Under the pieces are notes generated by a model, which saw nothing but the letters and a program-made list of their open reading frames with translations, was not told the origin of the DNA and did no database searches. A program made the position numbers and the translations under genes. From NCBI GenBank assembly GCA_000507305.1, contig DF240121.1:35041-99040 (forward strand): a DNA stretch of 64,000 bases, given 5' to 3'. Of the stretch, positions 37,601 to 43,600 are shown piece after piece. The DNA comes from Breviolum minutum Mf 1.05b.01 (Eukaryota; Sar; Dinophyceae; Suessiales; Symbiodiniaceae). Within the stretch, counting starts at the first letter, position 1, and every line of letters begins with the position of its first letter.

Positions 37601-40600
37601 ATGGATTGGATGGACTCAACTGAGTACATGTCATGGGGTCATGATTTCACTTTCCCAAATAATGGCCCCATGTGTCAACTGGTCAGGTTTGATTGGCTTG
37701 TTTTTATCCCAAAAATGAAGGGTTCCTAGTTCCTTGAAACAGAATCCTTACTTTTTGACAAAAGTTTGAAGCTGTTTGCATTTTTCATGGTGAAAAGGTG
37801 GTGTTTGTGGAACATGAAACTATATGAAACCCAATTTGGACTGCAGTATCCCAAAGAAATAATTAAACTAACGAATCTTGATTTCGTGAGGTTTGAGTCC
37901 ATGGCTTTTTTACAGCCTGTGGATGTTTCATTTTCCCAACTTTTGACAACAAAACATTCTCCAAAGAGGTTGTTCCCGCACCTAGGTACAACTCCTTGTT
38001 AGATGGCTGTGCTCAAAGCAGCTTGGTGGACGATGGTCTTCGTGTCCTTCGTGAGATGGAGGTCCGACTTGTTCTGCGAGTGAGTTGAGTGAGTGGAAAA
38101 CGGTGAGTTTTAGAAACGACACGCTTTCATCAACTTTTAAATCCTTATGCATACACCCCCGAAAACTAACATGGATAGCCAAAATGATGGTTTGGAAAGG
38201 GTGGCTCCTTTTAAATATGGCCATTTTTGGTATCTATGTTAAATTTCTAAGGGGTAAGGATTTACCATTATTATAAGGATCCCTATTAAATCAATCAGTT
38301 TTGATGGAAAGTAGGAAGCTTTTTTTTCGTGGCTCATCCGATATTCCAAAAAAAAGAGATGCAAACAGTCTGAATGATATGAAGTCTTGAATTCTCTTGC
38401 CAATAAGTGCGACGATGGATTTCTACAAAGTTTCCATGTATATCTAGGTGGTGGTTTCAAATATTTTTTATGTTCACCCCTATTCGGGGAAGATCTCCAA
38501 TTTTTGACTAATATTTTTTAAGGGGGTTGGTTCAACCACCAACTAGATGTGAATACGAACTTTCAATTTCACTCTTTTTAGGAATTCCTTCAACTAATGA
38601 ATCTTGATTCCATTCATCATGGTAGGTAATCCCAACTACCCCAAATTACTGCCAGAACGGCTAATCAAGACACTGCAGGTAAACATTTTACACCACCCTC
38701 GCTGGATGGGTGCAAAATTTTGATGGGCACCCCTTCCCCCATGTTCTTATGTGATATTTTTATTTTGTGATGTTATGTTGGTATACTCCCCCACCCACAT
38801 GATGAGTAAGTGGTGGTTTCATGTGGTTTCAAACATTTTGGATTTTCACCCCTACCTGGGGAAGATTCCCATTTTGACGATCATATTTTTCAATGGGGTT
38901 GGTTCAACCACCAACTTGATGATATCAAAACCTGGGTTTTGGCGCCTTCCGAACAGGACGCTGGAGTGAAACCAAGCAACTTCACCCTGTCTGTGCTGGT
39001 GAAATTAATGAGCCGTGCTCGTCGAGTGGACTATGCTTTCGAGCTGGCCGGAAACCGGGAAAATCCAAAATACTGGCTGGGTGGTGGTTTCAAATATTTT
39101 AATGTTCACCCCTATTTGGGGAAGATTCCCATTTTGACTAATATTTTTCAGATGGGTTGAAACCACCAACTAGCTGGGGGAGGGGCCTGATGTTCGTGGT
39201 ATTTTGGAAAAAGATGGTGGAGATACATACATGGGAAAAAAAGGGGAACAAATGTGAGTTTTGAAGTTTGAAAGACTTGATGTTTGTAAATTTGGGTGTT
39301 TCCAAAAATAGGGGGTAAAACCACCCAAAACGGATGGTGAAATTAATGGAAAAGCCTATTAAAATGGATGATTTGGGGGGAAACCCACCATTTTCGGATT
39401 TTAGGATTTTCATCCAAATGTTTTTGTGAATCTATTTTTGTTGGCAAAAATTGTTCAAAACCGAACTTCCCCACAAGTAAAGGCAGGATACCGCCCTACA
39501 GTTTCTTTCCAATCATACACGTCTATACACATATTATATTTGTATATACTTGCACACATACAAAGAACGCAGTATGCATAGAAATCTACATGCAAACATG
39601 TATGTATATATGTATTGATCATATATATAAATATTACGATAATAATTGATGTATTACATATATACTGTAGAGACTTCCTTCCAAACAATGGTATCCACTT
39701 CCTGAACTGCTGTCTTTTTCGCCTTGCCTACTTCATCCTTCATCAGGTGAAGGAACTGTCAGAGAAATATCATCTGAGCCCAAACTCACACGTTTATGCC
39801 AACTTGGTAGGGAGGCTTAGAGATGCTGATCATAACTCTCGAGTGACTCTCGATGTGGAGCTGCATCTTTTTATCCCCACGGTGGGTGCTGTGGCTTTTC
39901 GACCAGTTTTCGTGGTGGATTAAAAAGACACCCCCATGATTTCAAGGTTTGGTGCGTTCGTGGTTCATGTCCCCCCAGGCTTATGTGTTGAAACATGTAA
40001 GATCCATGGCGTGGATTTCTGGTGAATGATGGCTCGTCCTTGAATCCTGATAATGCCGACCTGCTATTTCAAGTTGGTGAAACCATGAAACAGTACATAT
40101 GCATACAGGTGTATGTATATATGTATATATGTATGTATACATGTTTATTATACAAATCATTCCAGGCCGCAGGCCCCTGTTTTTTTTCTCCATTTTTTTG
40201 CGAAGTTCCAGTTCCTATCAAGGGAAAGCTGTTTGGACCACCCCGCCATTGAGGTCCAAGCATGTTGCTTCAGCAAACAGCTGCAACGTGGCATCAAAAC
40301 CTTAGAAGAGATGATGGATCGCAAGGTCCGGAACCCTGCCAAAGATGGGCAAGATGTCGTTTTAGATGAAATCAAGATATAAACAAATTGCCCTTTTACT
40401 CAAAGTGATGCCGATATTTTACATGAGGAGAGATATATAAGAGGTAATTTTATTTTTTGGATGGCTTCATACAACAACAAAATTACTAGGTGGTGATTTC
40501 AAATATTTTTTATTTTCACCCCTGTTTGGGGAAGATTCCCATTTTTACTAATATTTTTCAATTGGGTTGAAACCACCAACCAGATTAAGCCACTGTTTCA

Positions 40601-43600
40601 GAAACTGGGAGGTTGGGTTTTTCATGATCATTTTTTTTTTCCCCAGAGGTCGTGTTTTGGAGCACAAAAACATACTTTTGGATAGTCTAAGGATGACATT
40701 ACCCCCCTGAAAACTAACATGACAATGAAAAAAATCACCAGTTTCAAACAGGAGATACATCTTCATTCATGGTTGTTTTTCCGTTGTCATGTATTGTTTT
40801 TCGGGGGTGTATGTATATTTGATAGATATGACTTTGGGATGGTATGAATGGTTTGGTCACACATGAGCTTTCAGAGCTCTTCGGCAACTAATAGAGGTTT
40901 CATGACTGAAAAATTCCAACGAACTGAACCATCCATCTGAAAAAAACATGCTGTTTTCGTGGGTCCTGTTCTTGGGAACTTTGAAAAACGCATGATGGTT
41001 CTGCGTCCAAAAAAAATGGTCCATTCTTTCATGATTCATTTTGTTACGGAATCCGTACCAAAGTTTACCTCTCTTCCAAAGAAAGTGAAGGGTGTTGTAC
41101 GACACTTTTACCCATCCTGGAAAGTAAAGATTATGTTTCGGGATTTCCTATGAGATGATTTGGTCATCCTGCTGATGGCATCACGGTAAAGCATCCCAAG
41201 ATAAAAATTGCAGGGGCATTTTGCTAACTCATCTCTCAAACATGTTTGGCAGCAATCCTAAGGTTCAGCCAGACAAGCGCACCTATTCCATGCTGTAAAG
41301 AGACTCAGTTTTTTTGGGAGGTTTTGGATGGCGTTTTTCGAACAAAAGTCACATGGAAATTGGTGAGACAGGATCCAAGGCCGTCGCTGTTAGTTTTGAT
41401 TTTGGATTTTCAGCACATATCTGGTTTATTTTCGAAGTCTTACAGTGCTTCCTTTCCATGCCCCATCATTTTCCCATCATCATTGATCATTCTCATCTTG
41501 ATATTCATTATCAATAACAAATGAAATGTCAGCAACATTCAAAAATGAACACTCACCAACACCAACAAACTCACGCTCACCAACATCAACAAACTGCGCC
41601 GTTTGAAATGTAGATCGCACAACTCTAATGTATCAAGTTTTTCTCTTGAGTAGGACCTGTTTTTTGGTATCAAACACCATATCAGCATTCAAACATTTTT
41701 GACCCTGCTTCATTTTCATCAATAAACACTCACCCAAAAGCAACTTGTTCATCTCTAGACCGGTCGGTGTCTTCAGATACCCTCAACGGGCCCCGTTTTT
41801 TGAGGCTTCGAACAGCTGTGCAGCAGGGCCAGTTCGAGAAGGCGAGCTTTTTTTTCTCGTAAAAACAAGGGGGTACTTGAAGCAGCGAAATTTGTTAATT
41901 TTCCTGGGAACTAACATATCCCATTTTTTTGGGGGGACTTTTGAGTCGATGATTTTCCGAACTTCCCCAGGTGGGATATGTTAATGAACCCTGGTGGGTT
42001 TTTCCTTCGTCTGGGTGGTGAAATTTCACTCTACTTGGGTAACTTATTTCCTACATTTTAGAGGAGTTACACCTCCATTTATAGCAATTTTGCCCCAGAT
42101 AATATCTAGGTGGTGGTTTCAAATATGTTTGGAATTCTCATACCTATTTGGGGAAATGATCCAATTTGACTAAAATTGTTGGATTGGGTTGAAAGCACCA
42201 ACCAGGTTAGTATTGGCAGTTCCATTTTTTGGGAGTCCAGTAATTTTGAACCAAAGCCATCTCATAGTGGTTGAGCCATCTATTTCTTGAAAACCATCTG
42301 AAAACAATAGTGACGAAAACCCTGGTTTATATAGCGAGTATGCAGCATACTACCCAGTTACATACGGATTACAATAAGCCATTCTAACGGGGTCCACCAT
42401 AATTAATCACCTTGTTACATGAGAAAATCAACCCTCAAAATTGTCAGGTACTGTCCCTTGGTGATGCAGGGTTTCTCCAATTTTTAGGGTTGTTTCAAGG
42501 TGATTATGGCAAACCCCGTTGTAAGGATCCCTACTGGGATGTCCATGGTACTTAGTAACTGGATCATAACCCCAATACAAGTAGGTTGGATACGTCCCCT
42601 AAATAGGTGAAATAACCCAACTTACTAACTAGTTATGAAATAACCCAACTTACTAACTAGTTACTAAGTTCCATGGACACCCTAGTATGAACCAATCAAT
42701 CACATGAAATGTCATTCAGGGTTTTTTCCCGGTGCCGTCAGCCGCGCTGACCTGTCAGGCTGATGGCTTGCTCCGTGGCGCTTCCGGCGTCTCTGGAGCC
42801 TTGTTAGGGGATCCCAAAACGGCAAAGGTGCTGAGATACAGAGGTCACTACGTAAATGCTATGAAATTCTGTGTGGTGGCAGCTCAAATATGTTTTGGAA
42901 TTTTCACCCCGAAAATTGGGGAGATGATTCCCATGTTGAGACTATTATTTTTCAAAGGGGGGTTTGAAACCATCAACTAGAATTGATATGAAGTACACGA
43001 ATAGTCATGGTTGGATCAATCAAGGTGTAAATTATTTGAGTGATTTGCCCTAAAGTCTTGCATTGTTTGGGTTGGTACTGTTGATGGAAGAAATCCCAAA
43101 CAACCACCTGGGACGTAGAAAACCTTGTAAATCATGGGATAGACTACCAACCTCAACTGGTGCAGGATTTCTTCCATCAACAGTATCATATACTAAGTAA
43201 CTATTGACCCCCGTCTCGCAATATGTAAGATATGATTTTGTGCTGGATCTCTTGACCTATATAGCTATGCATTGATTCTGTTGGTTCAGAATTCTGGGCA
43301 AAACCTTTGCTCTCACCTCAATTGAATTCTTCAGTTGGGCCTGTAGTGACTGGCTTTCAATTCATAGATTTGATTCTTAGTTTGTTGGCAATTGAGCCTA
43401 TGGAAAGGGAAAGGTTGGTAGGGATTTTTTATAGCCTAAAAAACATCTACCGCCTCCTGATAGCCACTTGTTTACTGGTTTCCTATCAATGTCTTAGGTG
43501 CAAAAACACACAAGATCCCTCCCAAAAAAGTCTCCATTCCTGATGTCATGACATGTTTATTTTTCTTCACGATACATACATTTAATTCGAATTTCAAACA

